Below, piece after piece: positions 34,497 to 44,246 of a DNA stretch of 54,307 bases. Every line of letters begins with the position of its first letter. The first letter of the stretch is position 1. This stretch comes from Ligilactobacillus salitolerans. Its GTDB lineage: Bacteria > Bacillota > Bacilli > Lactobacillales > Lactobacillaceae. A model generated the notes under the pieces. That model was not told the origin of the DNA and searched no databases. It saw only the letters and a list, made by a program, of their open reading frames with translations. The stretch spans positions 1 to 54,307 of the forward strand of contig NZ_BFFP01000013.1 of NCBI RefSeq assembly GCF_003864415.1, written 5' to 3'. The position numbers were made by a program, and so were the translations under genes.

Positions 34497-35459
34497 TTAA
34501 TATAAAGCATTTTGAAGTTGCTCATCTAAGCTGATATTTAACAATGTCACAGATTGAACTTTACTGTTGTATCCCACAACTTGCAAATGGTTGTATGCAT
34601 TTGGCATATCTATATCGACTTTTGAAATAAAGTCACTTTTTGTCACTCTTTGTAAACTATTATAATTAAATGAAAAATGACTATTTGTAACAACAAATTT
34701 TTTGTTTTCAAAATTACTATCATTTATTATTTTATTTATCTTAGGAATTAAATCTGTTGTCCTTAAGCCATCCATAAAATGATTGTCATTTTTATTTTCA
34801 ATATACCAACTCTCATCTAATATCGGATCTACAACAACCGCTTTATAATCACCCAGTAGAGCATGATAAAATGCACCTGTGCCACCTTTACTACTACCCC
34901 AAAAAACAACATTTTTCTTATCTATTTTTTGATCAGCCATAATAAAAGAAATAAGATTTTGAACTTGATCCTCGTAATCTGGAAAATTAACAGTGTTAAT
35001 GTATCCAGAACCGTGAGACAAATTAAAGTCCATAATCCTTAGCACCATAGTATCTTTAACAAGCTCCTTTTGAATATTTTGCCAAATATTAAAATACATC
35101 CTCTTAGATATCGTTGCTTCGTTACTAGCGGAAAAATGGGCGAACAGAACAACTAGTTTTTTGCTTCTATAGCTACGCTGTTCAACACTATCTTGGATTG
35201 TATATTTCAAATCTTCAAACGTTTTTAACTCTGGATTTGGGAGCGCAAAGGTTTTACGTTTTTGAAAATAAGAAACCCCATTGATATGCTCACCTAAAAT
35301 ATAATCATGGGCCAATAACTTTTTAAATTCTTTTTTAACAAACTCGTTATCTACAGAAAGTTGTAGCATGTTGCTGTCTGAATGCATATTTACTCTAATT
35401 TTATTTGCAGTAAAATCTGGGTTAAAGTCTTTCAAAAAATCTACATTTTGAACATCCAT
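34497..35459 (-). CDS. XcbB/CpsF-like alpha/beta-hydrolase-fold protein
   Basis: 320 residues. The central FWGSSKGGTGAFYHALLG is a nucleophile-elbow motif (GxSxGG) of the alpha/beta hydrolase fold seen in XcbB/CpsF and Asp2-like proteins of surface polysaccharide or glycoprotein loci. Acidic and His residues later in the chain (VVDPILDE, NSHFSFNYN) could complete the site. Family members are needed for capsule or wall polymer modification, possibly as acyl transferases. It ends the leftward teichoic acid locus. A decayed paralogue lies at 39.7-40.1 kb. Confidence 0.75.
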   Translation of the reverse strand: MDVQNVDFLKDFNPDFTANKIRVNMHSDSNMLQLSVDNEFVKKEFKKLLAHDYILGEHINGVSYFQKRKTFALPNPELKTFEDLKYTIQDSVEQRSYRSKKLVVLFAHFSASNEATISKRMYFNIWQNIQKELVKDTMVLRIMDFNLSHGSGYINTVNFPDYEDQVQNLISFIMADQKIDKKNVVFWGSSKGGTGAFYHALLGDYKAVVVDPILDESWYIENKNDNHFMDGLRTTDLIPKINKIINDSNFENKKFVVTNSHFSFNYNSLQRVTKSDFISKVDIDMPNAYNHLQVVGYNSKVQSVTLLNISLDEQLQNALY

Positions 35460-35583
35460 AAAAGTATCCGTCCTTTTAAAAATTCATTTTTTTGCTAATG
35501 TTTCCATACATTATAATTAAATAATTTTCTTTTTAAAGTAATATAAATTGTGCTACTTTGTAATCTTGCGTTCCATTACTACT

Positions 35584-36705
35584 CTATATTTCATTATCAG
35601 ATTCGATGATTTCTCTAATTAACTTAACAACTCTTTCAGTTGATTTGCCGTCTGTATATCGATACATCTTTTGCTTGAATAAGTCTCGTTTTATTTTTAA
35701 TTTCTCGTCCTCACAGTGCTCAATTGCTTTAACAAGCTCTTTTTCATTTTTGACTACTGATCCTGGATACTCACGCTTATAATCAATTGTCAAACCCGGC
35801 TTTTTAGAATATTTCTTCAAGTCAGGTACATAGGCGATCACGGGCTTATCGAATGCCATCCAATCAATCGTGATGGCAGAGTAATCTGAAATCAATATGT
35901 CAGTGACGCAAAATAGCGACGAAATCAGTTCATCCTTCACGAAAAGAACATTCGGATCTTGTTCATATTCTGAATGCTTAATCAAAGGATGAGCCTTATA
36001 TATAATTATGTAGTCATCACCAAGGGCTTGATGCAATGCTTTTAAATTGATACCCGCTTCCTTGAAATGTGTACTAATTCTGCCACGGAAAGTTGGAGCA
36101 TACATGATAACCTTTTTATCTTTAAGATTGGGAAATTTTTTCAACAATCTTGCCTTGGTCTGCTCAATGAATTCTTGGTGAAATATCTTATCATTATTGG
36201 GAATACCAGTAACCACAACATGGCCCTCTGGCAAGTTAAATGCCCTAGAATAAAGAGGTTTAAAAAAGTCTGAATTAGCGATCGTATAATCATAATTCTT
36301 GATTGTATAATCTCTGTCCACATCGTTGCCAAATTGTTTTAATGCCCCGGTCGCGTGCCACAATTGCAGCACTTTAACACTCCTTTTATGTGGAAACCTT
36401 GAAACTACAAAGTTGTTGTAGTCAATTATGACCAAGCGGGAACTTTGAATTAAGAATAACTGACGAATACAAGCCAGTCCATATTTTAGATTTCCCAAAA
36501 GCGTTGGTTCAAACTTGAATAAAACTGTTTTCAATTCATAGTTAGTATTTAAAGCCAATGAATTATGTAACAGTTTAAAATCCTTGGCAAGATTGGCATG
36601 TTCTAATGAAATAAAAGTAATTCGATTCTTATGAACTTTACTAAGCAGAGAGAAAGGATAAAAGAACCCCAGAATAACTGTTAAAACAATTGATTTAAGC
36701 TTCAC
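35584..36705 (-). CDS. CDP-glycerol glycerophosphotransferase family protein 1
   Basis: About 373 residues from a GTG that overlaps the upstream stop by 11 bases, with GGGGGAG 7 bases before it; the frame continues to 36801 but without a ribosome site. Teichoic acid polymerase/primase motifs visible: QLWHATGALKQFG, VTGIPNNDKIF, YAPTFRG, YKAHPLIKH and SDYSAITIDWMAFDKPVI. The enzyme transfers glycerol phosphate or ribitol phosphate units from CDP-activated donors onto the wall teichoic acid chain at the inner membrane face. Donor and position in the chain are not decidable here. Confidence 0.88.
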   Translation of the reverse strand: MKLKSIVLTVILGFFYPFSLLSKVHKNRITFISLEHANLAKDFKLLHNSLALNTNYELKTVLFKFEPTLLGNLKYGLACIRQLFLIQSSRLVIIDYNNFVVSRFPHKRSVKVLQLWHATGALKQFGNDVDRDYTIKNYDYTIANSDFFKPLYSRAFNLPEGHVVVTGIPNNDKIFHQEFIEQTKARLLKKFPNLKDKKVIMYAPTFRGRISTHFKEAGINLKALHQALGDDYIIIYKAHPLIKHSEYEQDPNVLFVKDELISSLFCVTDILISDYSAITIDWMAFDKPVIAYVPDLKKYSKKPGLTIDYKREYPGSVVKNEKELVKAIEHCEDEKLKIKRDLFKQKMYRYTDGKSTERVVKLIREIIESDNEI

Positions 36706-37879
36706 GGAAAATCTCCCCCAAGACTTTAGCGCAAACATTTCCATCATTCCAAAGGTTAAATTTCTGATTAAAATCTGCCAAACGCTGATAATCAAAATCA
36801 TTTTCTTTGATTTTTTTCAAAAGCTCTGTTTCAGTCTTAACGACTCCATTTGGCAATTCCTCAGGCACCTTTAAGTAAAAACCACGCAGCTCTTCCTTAT
36901 ATTCATCAAAATCATACATATAAAAGTAAATCGGTCGACCTAAAAGTGCATAATCAAAAAATACACTTGAATAATCAGTAACCAGTACATCACTCATAAG
37001 GTAAGCATCGTTAATGTCTGCACTTGCCCCCATGGTGTACACAAAATCATTTAGACTAGCAGGAACTTGATAACCGTTAGAAATTAAGTAATGTGGTTTA
37101 AATAAAACAACATACTCATCTGATAAGTATGAATGCCAGCGTTCAAAATCAACCTGTAATTCAAAAGTATAGCCATTGAGAGTAAAAGAATCATCACGCC
37201 AAGTTGGCGCATATAAAATAACTTTCTTATCAAGTGGCAAGCCATACTGTTGTTTAATTTTTGAAATTTTGTCTTGATCAACTCCTACCAAACAATCTAG
37301 TCTAGGATAACCAACTTCTAATATTTTTTCCTTGGGAAAAGCAAATGCGCTTGAAAAAGCCTGGGTTGAAAATGAGTTAGGCGAAAGTAAATAATTCCAA
37401 TGACTGCCATCACTATCATAACTTTTCACCATCTGAGCGTAGGATTGACGACTCCGATAGTAAGTTGAGCCATTATCAACGATATCATGGCCTAAACGTT
37501 TCAACGGTGTTCCATGCCACGTCTGCAAGTATACCTGCGAGTCACGTTTATGATAGTAAGGCGCCATCTTCGCATTAAAAATCCAATACTTAGCCTTTGT
37601 CAATAAGTAATAATACCTAAGAGAATTGAATTTAACACTCTCTGCGCCATCAACAACCTGGGCCTCCTTAAACGCCCAAACAAAGCGATAATCAGAAAAC
37701 TCATTGTTGTCTCGCATATATTCGAACAGATAGCGTGGATTATCTGAATAAGCCCTGCCATTAAAGGAGACGAAGATAATTAACTTAGGATCTTCCCTAA
37801 CAAATACACTTAAGATCCTTAACATTAACCCGAGCATGAACCTACACAAATGCAACCAAATAAAATAAACTATTCTCAT
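36695..37879 (-). CDS. CDP-glycerol glycerophosphotransferase family protein 2
   Basis: 394 residues. An N-terminal hydrophobic helix (IWLHLCRFMLGLMLRILSVF) probably contacts the membrane. Motifs follow: YLQTWHGTPLKRLG, VGYPRLDCL, YAPTWRDD, FKPHYLISN and TDYSSVFFDYALLGRPI, all typical of TagB/TagF/TarL enzymes. AGGGGGA before the ATG supports the start. Its stop codon overlaps the start of the next gene, so transcript and translation are coupled. It probably acts beside the other three transferases in building or decorating one polymer. Confidence 0.9.
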   Translation of the reverse strand: MRIVYFIWLHLCRFMLGLMLRILSVFVREDPKLIIFVSFNGRAYSDNPRYLFEYMRDNNEFSDYRFVWAFKEAQVVDGAESVKFNSLRYYYLLTKAKYWIFNAKMAPYYHKRDSQVYLQTWHGTPLKRLGHDIVDNGSTYYRSRQSYAQMVKSYDSDGSHWNYLLSPNSFSTQAFSSAFAFPKEKILEVGYPRLDCLVGVDQDKISKIKQQYGLPLDKKVILYAPTWRDDSFTLNGYTFELQVDFERWHSYLSDEYVVLFKPHYLISNGYQVPASLNDFVYTMGASADINDAYLMSDVLVTDYSSVFFDYALLGRPIYFYMYDFDEYKEELRGFYLKVPEELPNGVVKTETELLKKIKENDFDYQRLADFNQKFNLWNDGNVCAKVLGEIFREA

Positions 37880-37897
37880 TTTTGTCCCCCTATAGAA

Positions 37898-39532
37898 TTA
37901 AATGATTTTTCGCTGGCTCGTTTCTGATTTCTTTAGCCTTCTTTTGTAAAAAGGCACGAAATTAAAGCCTTTTTCCCACTTACTGATTGCCTGAGTAATT
38001 CTGTCCGAATTATTCTGATCAACAAAAGAAAAATATTTTTTCTGGTAAGCATCGAGAGCCCCTGTTTCAGGATGTTGAACAAAATTTTCAATTTTCTGGA
38101 CTAATGACATTGGGTCTTGAACAATTATTCCAGCTAAATCTTCATGGAAATCCAAATAGCTGCCTTGCGTTTCTAGGTACTCTGCCTGATCGAACTGAAA
38201 CAACACAGTTGGAATACTGTAGTAAAGAGCATCCCACATAATACTACTGTAATCTGTAATTACTAACTGGCTGCTTTTTAATTCTTTATCAAGCGGAATC
38301 TCACTTTGATGAATAACTCTGATATTTTGATCATCGGTTTGAAAATATTTTTCGAAACGAACGAACTTAGGGTGCATCATGAAGTGCAAACTGTACCCAG
38401 AATCATGTAAGATTCTTTTTATTCGCTCAGAATGAAGCAGTTCACTGTACGCTTGATAAAAAGCACTCTTCAGAAATTCATCATCCGATAAAAGTTCGAG
38501 CTGGGTCCGCCAAGTTGGCATTACAAAGATCTTTTTTCCTCGCAAGATTTTTTCTGGATTATCCCAGCGGGCCAAACCAGTCACCGCAATATTTTGAGGC
38601 GAATAGCCTAAATAGTCTGTCACAATATTTTTCTCGATTTCAGAACTGGTGATAAATAGGTCGGCGTGGTTCAAGCGATTACTTGCAAAAAATGTATTAT
38701 CAACCTGCTTTAGTCCCAAGACACCATGTTGCAAGAAAACAAAAGGCTTGCGGTTTAAAGCATACCTAACGATACTTTGATTATGCCGCCACGCGTACGC
38801 ATGACCTTTTGCTTCAGAGGCGATAAAGTACTTTGATACTAAAACCAAAAGCAAGTGCTTAATACTCATAAAATACACAACTTGCTTTCGATAAGGTAAA
38901 AGGTTGGCTAAGTCTGGGGAATCCTTCGTAATTATATAGAAAAGCTTCCTATCTGGGTGGCGTTCTTGAACATTAGCAAAATAATAAAAAGCATTATCAC
39001 GTGCGTAATTAGAAAATTTTTCATAGATAAGTTTCGTATCTTTATAATACCAATATACAAAGGGAGCTATGATGCAGGCGAGTAATTCCTTGGCATTATA
39101 AATCCAACTATCGTACCGGTCTTTTGCACGAATCTGCATGGATAAGCCCCCACCAGCTGCAAAATACTCTGTACTTAAATAAAGTTGATCATCATGCTGT
39201 ATAGTTTGACTTTTTAAATGAAGCAAATTAATTAAAAGCCGTTGCCAGCGAGATTTATTTTTGAGCCTGGCTTGCTGCACTTCCCCATCAACATCTATAT
39301 ACTCCAAATAAACATCATAGTATAAATTTTGCGGAGAAAATTTTTCTAATGGCACTGAAAAGGTTATTTGATTCAAGCCGAGTTTACATGGTGATATCTT
39401 CAAAGAACAACTATTATCTTTTCTTGCTTTAATTATCAAAAATGGTAGCTGACAATCTTCTCTGCCGCGGATTCTTACAATAACGTTGCTACTTTTATTT
39501 TTAATACTGATAATTGTTACCTTGTTTACCAT
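37898..39532 (-). CDS. CDP-glycerol glycerophosphotransferase family protein 3
   Basis: About 544 residues; the ATG at 39532 has GGAG 8 bases upstream, better than the TTG at 39550. The N-terminal ~170 residues are a beta-rich region of the kind that precedes TarL/TagF-like domains. The catalytic half contains FLQHGVLGLKQ, VTGLARWDN, VMPTWRTQ, MMHPKFVRF and TDYSSIMWDALYYSIPTV. In place of the usual HGTP the chain has HGVLG. The C-terminus is basic and may bind the membrane. It is the third of four transferases in this locus. Confidence 0.88.
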   Translation of the reverse strand: MVNKVTIISIKNKSSNVIVRIRGREDCQLPFLIIKARKDNSCSLKISPCKLGLNQITFSVPLEKFSPQNLYYDVYLEYIDVDGEVQQARLKNKSRWQRLLINLLHLKSQTIQHDDQLYLSTEYFAAGGGLSMQIRAKDRYDSWIYNAKELLACIIAPFVYWYYKDTKLIYEKFSNYARDNAFYYFANVQERHPDRKLFYIITKDSPDLANLLPYRKQVVYFMSIKHLLLVLVSKYFIASEAKGHAYAWRHNQSIVRYALNRKPFVFLQHGVLGLKQVDNTFFASNRLNHADLFITSSEIEKNIVTDYLGYSPQNIAVTGLARWDNPEKILRGKKIFVMPTWRTQLELLSDDEFLKSAFYQAYSELLHSERIKRILHDSGYSLHFMMHPKFVRFEKYFQTDDQNIRVIHQSEIPLDKELKSSQLVITDYSSIMWDALYYSIPTVLFQFDQAEYLETQGSYLDFHEDLAGIIVQDPMSLVQKIENFVQHPETGALDAYQKKYFSFVDQNNSDRITQAISKWEKGFNFVPFYKRRLKKSETSQRKII

Positions 39533-39673
39533 TCTTAATTCTCCAGTCAAAAGATAAGTAAAGTTTAACCTCTGAAAGCTATTTCAACTTAGAGAGGTTG
39601 TTGAAGCATCTTATCTTAACAGCAACCTAGATGTTTTTTTATAATTCTCGAATTAATCTAACACCTAAATGCC

Positions 39674-40135
39674 CTATTGCATCAAAAATTTTACTAAATC
39701 AAAATTAAGTGAGCCGTTCAAAAGCGTGATTATCTCATATTTGTCCGTCGATCCAACAAGACTATTTGTCTGGTATGCTAAAAGATTATTTATGTCAAAA
39801 GTCTTTAAACCTGGTATGTCAGAAAGCTTTTTTATTTCATTATAAGTTGTTGGGACATTGGAATTTGAAACGATAAAAGCTTGATTTTTCCTTCGTAAAT
39901 TTTTAGATGCTTCTCCAATTTTTATGCTAAAATCCAGTTCCTTATCACCTTTCATAAAGTCCAAACCATTTTTATTTTCTACAAAGTAATTTTCATTCAC
40001 TATGGGATCAATGCTAAAGTAGCTTGCAATTTCCAAGTAAGTATCTTCGAAAAAAATGGTTGAAAATTCTTTTGCCAGTATTATCAGAATCAGTCCCAAA
40101 TTAAGAAAAAATAAGAATCATTTTTGGGCTTTGCA
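39674..40135 (-). pseudogene. Decayed paralogue of the XcbB/CpsF-like protein
   Basis: The open part (39674-40099, 141 codons) aligns with the C-terminal half of the 34.5-kb gene: SIDPIVNENYFVENKNGLDFM against VVDPILDESWYIENKNDNHFM, and IVSNSNVPTTYNEI against VVTNSHFSFNYNSL. Upstream the likeness continues in another frame (PKMILIFS, then a stop, then FGTDSD), indicating a frameshift near 40090 and a stop codon. No N-terminal half is recognisable; 40136-40412 shows nothing further. Confidence 0.75.
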
Positions 40136-40412
40136 ATCCACTAATTTTTTTGCGGATGAAGTTCCAGCTTATAATAAATTTCGTCATCCTTTAAAATATC
40201 TTTCCTAGTCCACTTCCATCAATTCTTTTACTACGTCTTTATGAAATCAAATCATAAACTCAAGAGTAAAATATCGCTATACTTAATTCCCGCTTGTGAG
40301 CTTTGGCAAGCTAATACCAATATAGATTCAGAACTTTAAGTATAGGCAATTATTTTATTAGCAGACCAATCTGGTTGCCAATTTTATAACAAACCCACAG
40401 AAAAAAATCATA

Positions 40413-43385
40413 CTAAACTACTCTCCTGTAGATCTTTAATGCTAAGTTGTAGCTAACACTACCCTCACTCGCCTTTTGCTTAACATATTTTCGTAATTTC
40501 TTATAAACTGACGATAGAAAACCGTCTCTTTGAATTTTCGTTTCTTGATAGATTTGATCAATACTTTGTTCTGAATAGTTTATTGATGTTTCTTTCCTAA
40601 CCAACAACATCTTATTAATCATTTTTGTCAGTTCGTTCTCAAGACGATTTGAATTCTTCGTGTCAGTGTACCTAAAGAAATCTAAAACCCTATTTTTATA
40701 AAGATCTGTCATTTGATAATTATTTTTGATAATTCGGCTTAATTCAAAAATAACCTTGTTAAAATCATCGCAAACTGGACCAAACCCCATCTCTTGAAAA
40801 TCGAAGTACCCTTCTTTATTATTTGTATTTCCACCATCAAATTGGAAATACAGTGTCGGCTTACCTTGATATGCAATATCAAAATATATTGATGAGTAAT
40901 CCGTTATTAGCAAATCAGCTTTTTTCAAAACATTTACATATCTTTGCTCAAATGGAACCTTTTCAATATACTTTGGAACTTCAAATCCAGTCTCAACTTC
41001 TCTTAATAACGGATGCAACATCAAAGAAATTGTGTGTCCCTGCTCGATCAACTCTTTCAGATAATCAGACTTCAGAAAATCTTCCCACTTCTGATAAAAT
41101 TCTGTATCATGCAATTTTTTTATCTTATCTTCTAGTTTGTCCTTATCATTCCAGATTCCATTACGCCAAGTTGGTGCTATTAGGATATTTCCTTGGTTCT
41201 TCGAAATTGAATAATCTACCTTAAAACGGTCAAAACGTGGAAAGCCTGTCACTTTGACTTCTTCAGGCCCATACTCATACCCATATCCAAAGAAACCTTG
41301 TTGTTCTTGCTCACTAACAGTTACCAACAAGCGAATATCCTTTTCAATTTTACGCAACCAAAGGCTAAGATCCTGCTTAGTAACTCCATGTTGTAAAAAG
41401 ATAAAGTTGTAATGATAAGCATCCCTGAGGTAACCAAAATTTTCTTGCCAAGGACGCATTTCAGTTAGGCTTGCCTGCGAGGAGATTAGATTTTGTGCTT
41501 GAATTAGCAGCTCTTCGTGTTCTTCACTGCCATACTCAACTAATCTGTAGTTTTCCTGTTCGAGCCTATCCCAATCGCTGGAATCGCGATTTAGCACAAA
41601 ATAATTTTCCCATTCAGGATGCCTCTCGTTAATATACTTATAAAAGACTTCTGCATTGTCATCGGCCTTATTTGCCCGATCTTCGAAAATATTGATGATC
41701 TTGTTTGACGTTTTACTTTTTAATGCCAACTTTCTTAAATAGAGCAAACGCTCTTTTCTTGCTTGAGTCATTCCTTTCGAGCTAATAAATTTGGCAGTCA
41801 AATCATTTTCAAATCGTGATAAATTCTCTAAGTTATTGTCCCTAACTTCAAAATAATTATCATTGAAATTAAAACGCAGAAGCTTCTGGTTAGCCCATAG
41901 ATAGTTGAATTTGATGTTATTACCCACTCCCACTAAGATACCACCAAACTCGATTTTCAAAGGAATACGAACTTTCTTGAAATTAATTTGAATTTGTAAG
42001 TACTTACTGTCGGTTAGAGATTTAATGGGAATACTAAAACTATAGGTGTACATACTATGTACCGGAAGACCAATCATTTTAACCCTGGCAGGTTCATCCA
42101 ACTCTTCACTCACAAAAATTTGCTTGCCATCGGTTGCAGTAACATTTAAAAACTCTTTACCAAACAAATGATCAATTGTCCCAATAATATTAATCGAATT
42201 AGTTTCTGGTCGATATTTAAACACATATACTTTAGAAATAACATTTGATAAATAGTATGTTTTTTCACCATTAATTAAGTGAACATCATCTTTTAGACAA
42301 ACTGGTAACCCAACCGCTTTATCTTGCAAAGGCAAGTCACCACTGTTTTTTAAATGGACAAGTGCCTCTTTTTGTACCCAACGAAGATGCCCTACTGCAC
42401 GAATTTCATTTTCATCAATATACTGTAGTAACTCAGATACTAGATCTAAATACTCCGTATAAAATTCTGCCGACCCCTCAAAAGGCAGTTCTTGTCTTCT
42501 GACCTTCCAAGCCAGGTCATAAACGAGCATATTTTGAAGCCATTTGTCGATCCTGCCATCCTTTTCATGTGTACGAGCTAATTCCAACATCATTTTGATA
42601 TTTGGAATATAGGTTGCTGAATCACTTCTTGAACTATCCATTGCTGAGTCGCCAGCACTCCTAGCACGGTAGCGATAAAAAAAATTGTTTATTAAAGCAA
42701 ACTTCTTTTCCTGCTCCACTAGCTTTGCAACTAACGCAAAATCTTCCCCATATTTTCTACCTACTTCAAACCGCAAGGACGTATCTGCAAACAAGGTTCT
42801 TAAAAAAAACGAAGATGATATATGCGCAAAAATTTTCTTACTTGTCTTAGCAATATCAACTATTTCTTCATCTTTATCAAAATATTTATTTAAATTATGG
42901 GGCTCACTTTTTGCTTCAAAAGTATAAAGCGGAATATGAGAAATTTTAATATCAGGATGTTTCATAAAAAACCATTTCACCCTGAGCAAAACACCATCAT
43001 CTAGCATGTCATCTGGATCTAAGAAATTAATGTACTTTCCTTTTGCAACCTCTATCCCCGCATTTCTTGCGACTGAAACTCCAGAATTTTCTTGATCAAT
43101 AACTACAATGTTATTCGGATATTTTTCTTTCCATGCTTCAGCTTTCTCTAAACTTTTATCACTAGAACCATCATTTACAATGATTACTTGAACATTTTTT
43201 TCAAAGTTCAATTGTTGTTTTATCAATGAATCCATTGCTTCGTCAATATACCGATCAACATTGTATGTAGCCATAATAATTGAAAAGAAAAATTCGTTTC
43301 TTGAATATTTTCCTGACACCTCTTCTTGGGCTACTTCGTTACTTTTTTCTACATCTGGTATTTTAATAAGCTCGAGTGATTCCAC
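40413..43385 (-). CDS. GT2 glycosyltransferase fused to CDP-glycerol glycerophosphotransferase
   Basis: 990 residues. N-terminal GT-A glycosyltransferase family 2 domain (~33-260): FSIIMATYNVDRYIDEAMDSL, VNDGSSDKS, NFLDPDDMLDD. A beta-rich linker at ~370-540 follows. The C-terminal transferase at ~590-940 has FLQHGVTKQDLS, VTGFPRFDRF, APTWRNG, LMLHPLLRE and TDYSSIYFDIAYQGKPT. One chain therefore may add both a sugar and a polyol phosphate, as in teichoic acids with sugars in the backbone. It starts about 50 bases after tagG on the same strand. Confidence 0.9.
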   Translation of the reverse strand: MESLELIKIPDVEKSNEVAQEEVSGKYSRNEFFFSIIMATYNVDRYIDEAMDSLIKQQLNFEKNVQVIIVNDGSSDKSLEKAEAWKEKYPNNIVVIDQENSGVSVARNAGIEVAKGKYINFLDPDDMLDDGVLLRVKWFFMKHPDIKISHIPLYTFEAKSEPHNLNKYFDKDEEIVDIAKTSKKIFAHISSSFFLRTLFADTSLRFEVGRKYGEDFALVAKLVEQEKKFALINNFFYRYRARSAGDSAMDSSRSDSATYIPNIKMMLELARTHEKDGRIDKWLQNMLVYDLAWKVRRQELPFEGSAEFYTEYLDLVSELLQYIDENEIRAVGHLRWVQKEALVHLKNSGDLPLQDKAVGLPVCLKDDVHLINGEKTYYLSNVISKVYVFKYRPETNSINIIGTIDHLFGKEFLNVTATDGKQIFVSEELDEPARVKMIGLPVHSMYTYSFSIPIKSLTDSKYLQIQINFKKVRIPLKIEFGGILVGVGNNIKFNYLWANQKLLRFNFNDNYFEVRDNNLENLSRFENDLTAKFISSKGMTQARKERLLYLRKLALKSKTSNKIINIFEDRANKADDNAEVFYKYINERHPEWENYFVLNRDSSDWDRLEQENYRLVEYGSEEHEELLIQAQNLISSQASLTEMRPWQENFGYLRDAYHYNFIFLQHGVTKQDLSLWLRKIEKDIRLLVTVSEQEQQGFFGYGYEYGPEEVKVTGFPRFDRFKVDYSISKNQGNILIAPTWRNGIWNDKDKLEDKIKKLHDTEFYQKWEDFLKSDYLKELIEQGHTISLMLHPLLREVETGFEVPKYIEKVPFEQRYVNVLKKADLLITDYSSIYFDIAYQGKPTLYFQFDGGNTNNKEGYFDFQEMGFGPVCDDFNKVIFELSRIIKNNYQMTDLYKNRVLDFFRYTDTKNSNRLENELTKMINKMLLVRKETSINYSEQSIDQIYQETKIQRDGFLSSVYKKLRKYVKQKASEGSVSYNLALKIYRRVV

Positions 43386-43436
43386 ACTTACTCCCCCTAT
43401 TTCTTTATAAACTAACTACCCTTTATAAAATGCTTT

Positions 43437-44246
43437 TTACAAATAATCTGAAATTCTATCCCGAATCCTCATATGTGAATTTGCTGCTGCTATTAGCACT
43501 GCAAGCACTAAAAACCAGAAACTAAAATTAAACATACCATGTTCCCAGAACCACGCCCTACCATAAGCAATATCCCGAAAGCCTTCGATTAAATAGTAGA
43601 ACGGATTTATCAGCTGGGCTTGTAACAAGACTCTTGGAATTACTGCAAAATTCCCCAAGTCGAAAATTACACCTGATCCATACATCAGAAACCGAAATAG
43701 ATAGTTCAAAAAGAAGTTGAAATCTGGAAATACTACTTCAATCGACGAACACAGCAATGACACTGACAACGAAAAAATGATCAGCATCGGCAGGTAATAC
43801 AGTAACTGCAACCAGTATACAGATGGGTAGTAACCCGAGAACATTGCGATTACAAGACCGGCGCCAACCATGATAAAGAACTCCGTAAAAAAGCCGATCA
43901 TCGATGAAGTTGGCATAATGCTCACTGGAAATTTCATTTTTGCAGTCAATTTAAATTGTTTCATCACACTTTTGGCACCTGTTGTAATTACGTGTTGCAT
44001 AAACGAATACACGCCCATTCCAATAAACATCCAGGAAAGTGGTGGTAAACCATCGGGCGCGGTACGATGCATCAATATCCCAAAAATTATGTAATTAATG
44101 GCCAATTGAACTAATGGGTCTAAAATTTCCCATAACCTGCCTAACCTGTTTTGCATGGAAGTACTCTTGGTACTATACTTCGAAAGGTTGGCTGCAACGT
44201 GCAGATATTTAAATTGTTCTTGAACGTAAAGTATTACATCTTTCAT
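43437..44246 (-). CDS. tagG: Teichoic acid ABC exporter, permease TagG
   Basis: 269 residues with six hydrophobic segments in the ABC-2 arrangement. The N-terminal YLHVAANLSKYSTKSTSMQN, and LGRLWEILDPLVQLAINYIIFG leading into the first segment, are typical of TagG/Wzm permeases. It forms the channel that flips lipid-linked teichoic acid across the membrane, powered by TagH encoded directly upstream; the ATG overlaps the TagH stop by one base. Confidence 0.92.
   Translation of the reverse strand: MKDVILYVQEQFKYLHVAANLSKYSTKSTSMQNRLGRLWEILDPLVQLAINYIIFGILMHRTAPDGLPPLSWMFIGMGVYSFMQHVITTGAKSVMKQFKLTAKMKFPVSIMPTSSMIGFFTEFFIMVGAGLVIAMFSGYYPSVYWLQLLYYLPMLIIFSLSVSLLCSSIEVVFPDFNFFLNYLFRFLMYGSGVIFDLGNFAVIPRVLLQAQLINPFYYLIEGFRDIAYGRAWFWEHGMFNFSFWFLVLAVLIAAANSHMRIRDRISDYL

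Noticed and set aside
35584-36801. Longer start for the first CDP-glycerol transferase
   Set aside because: The extra 32 codons overlap the upstream gene by over 100 bases without a ribosome site, while GTG at 36705 has GGGGGAG.
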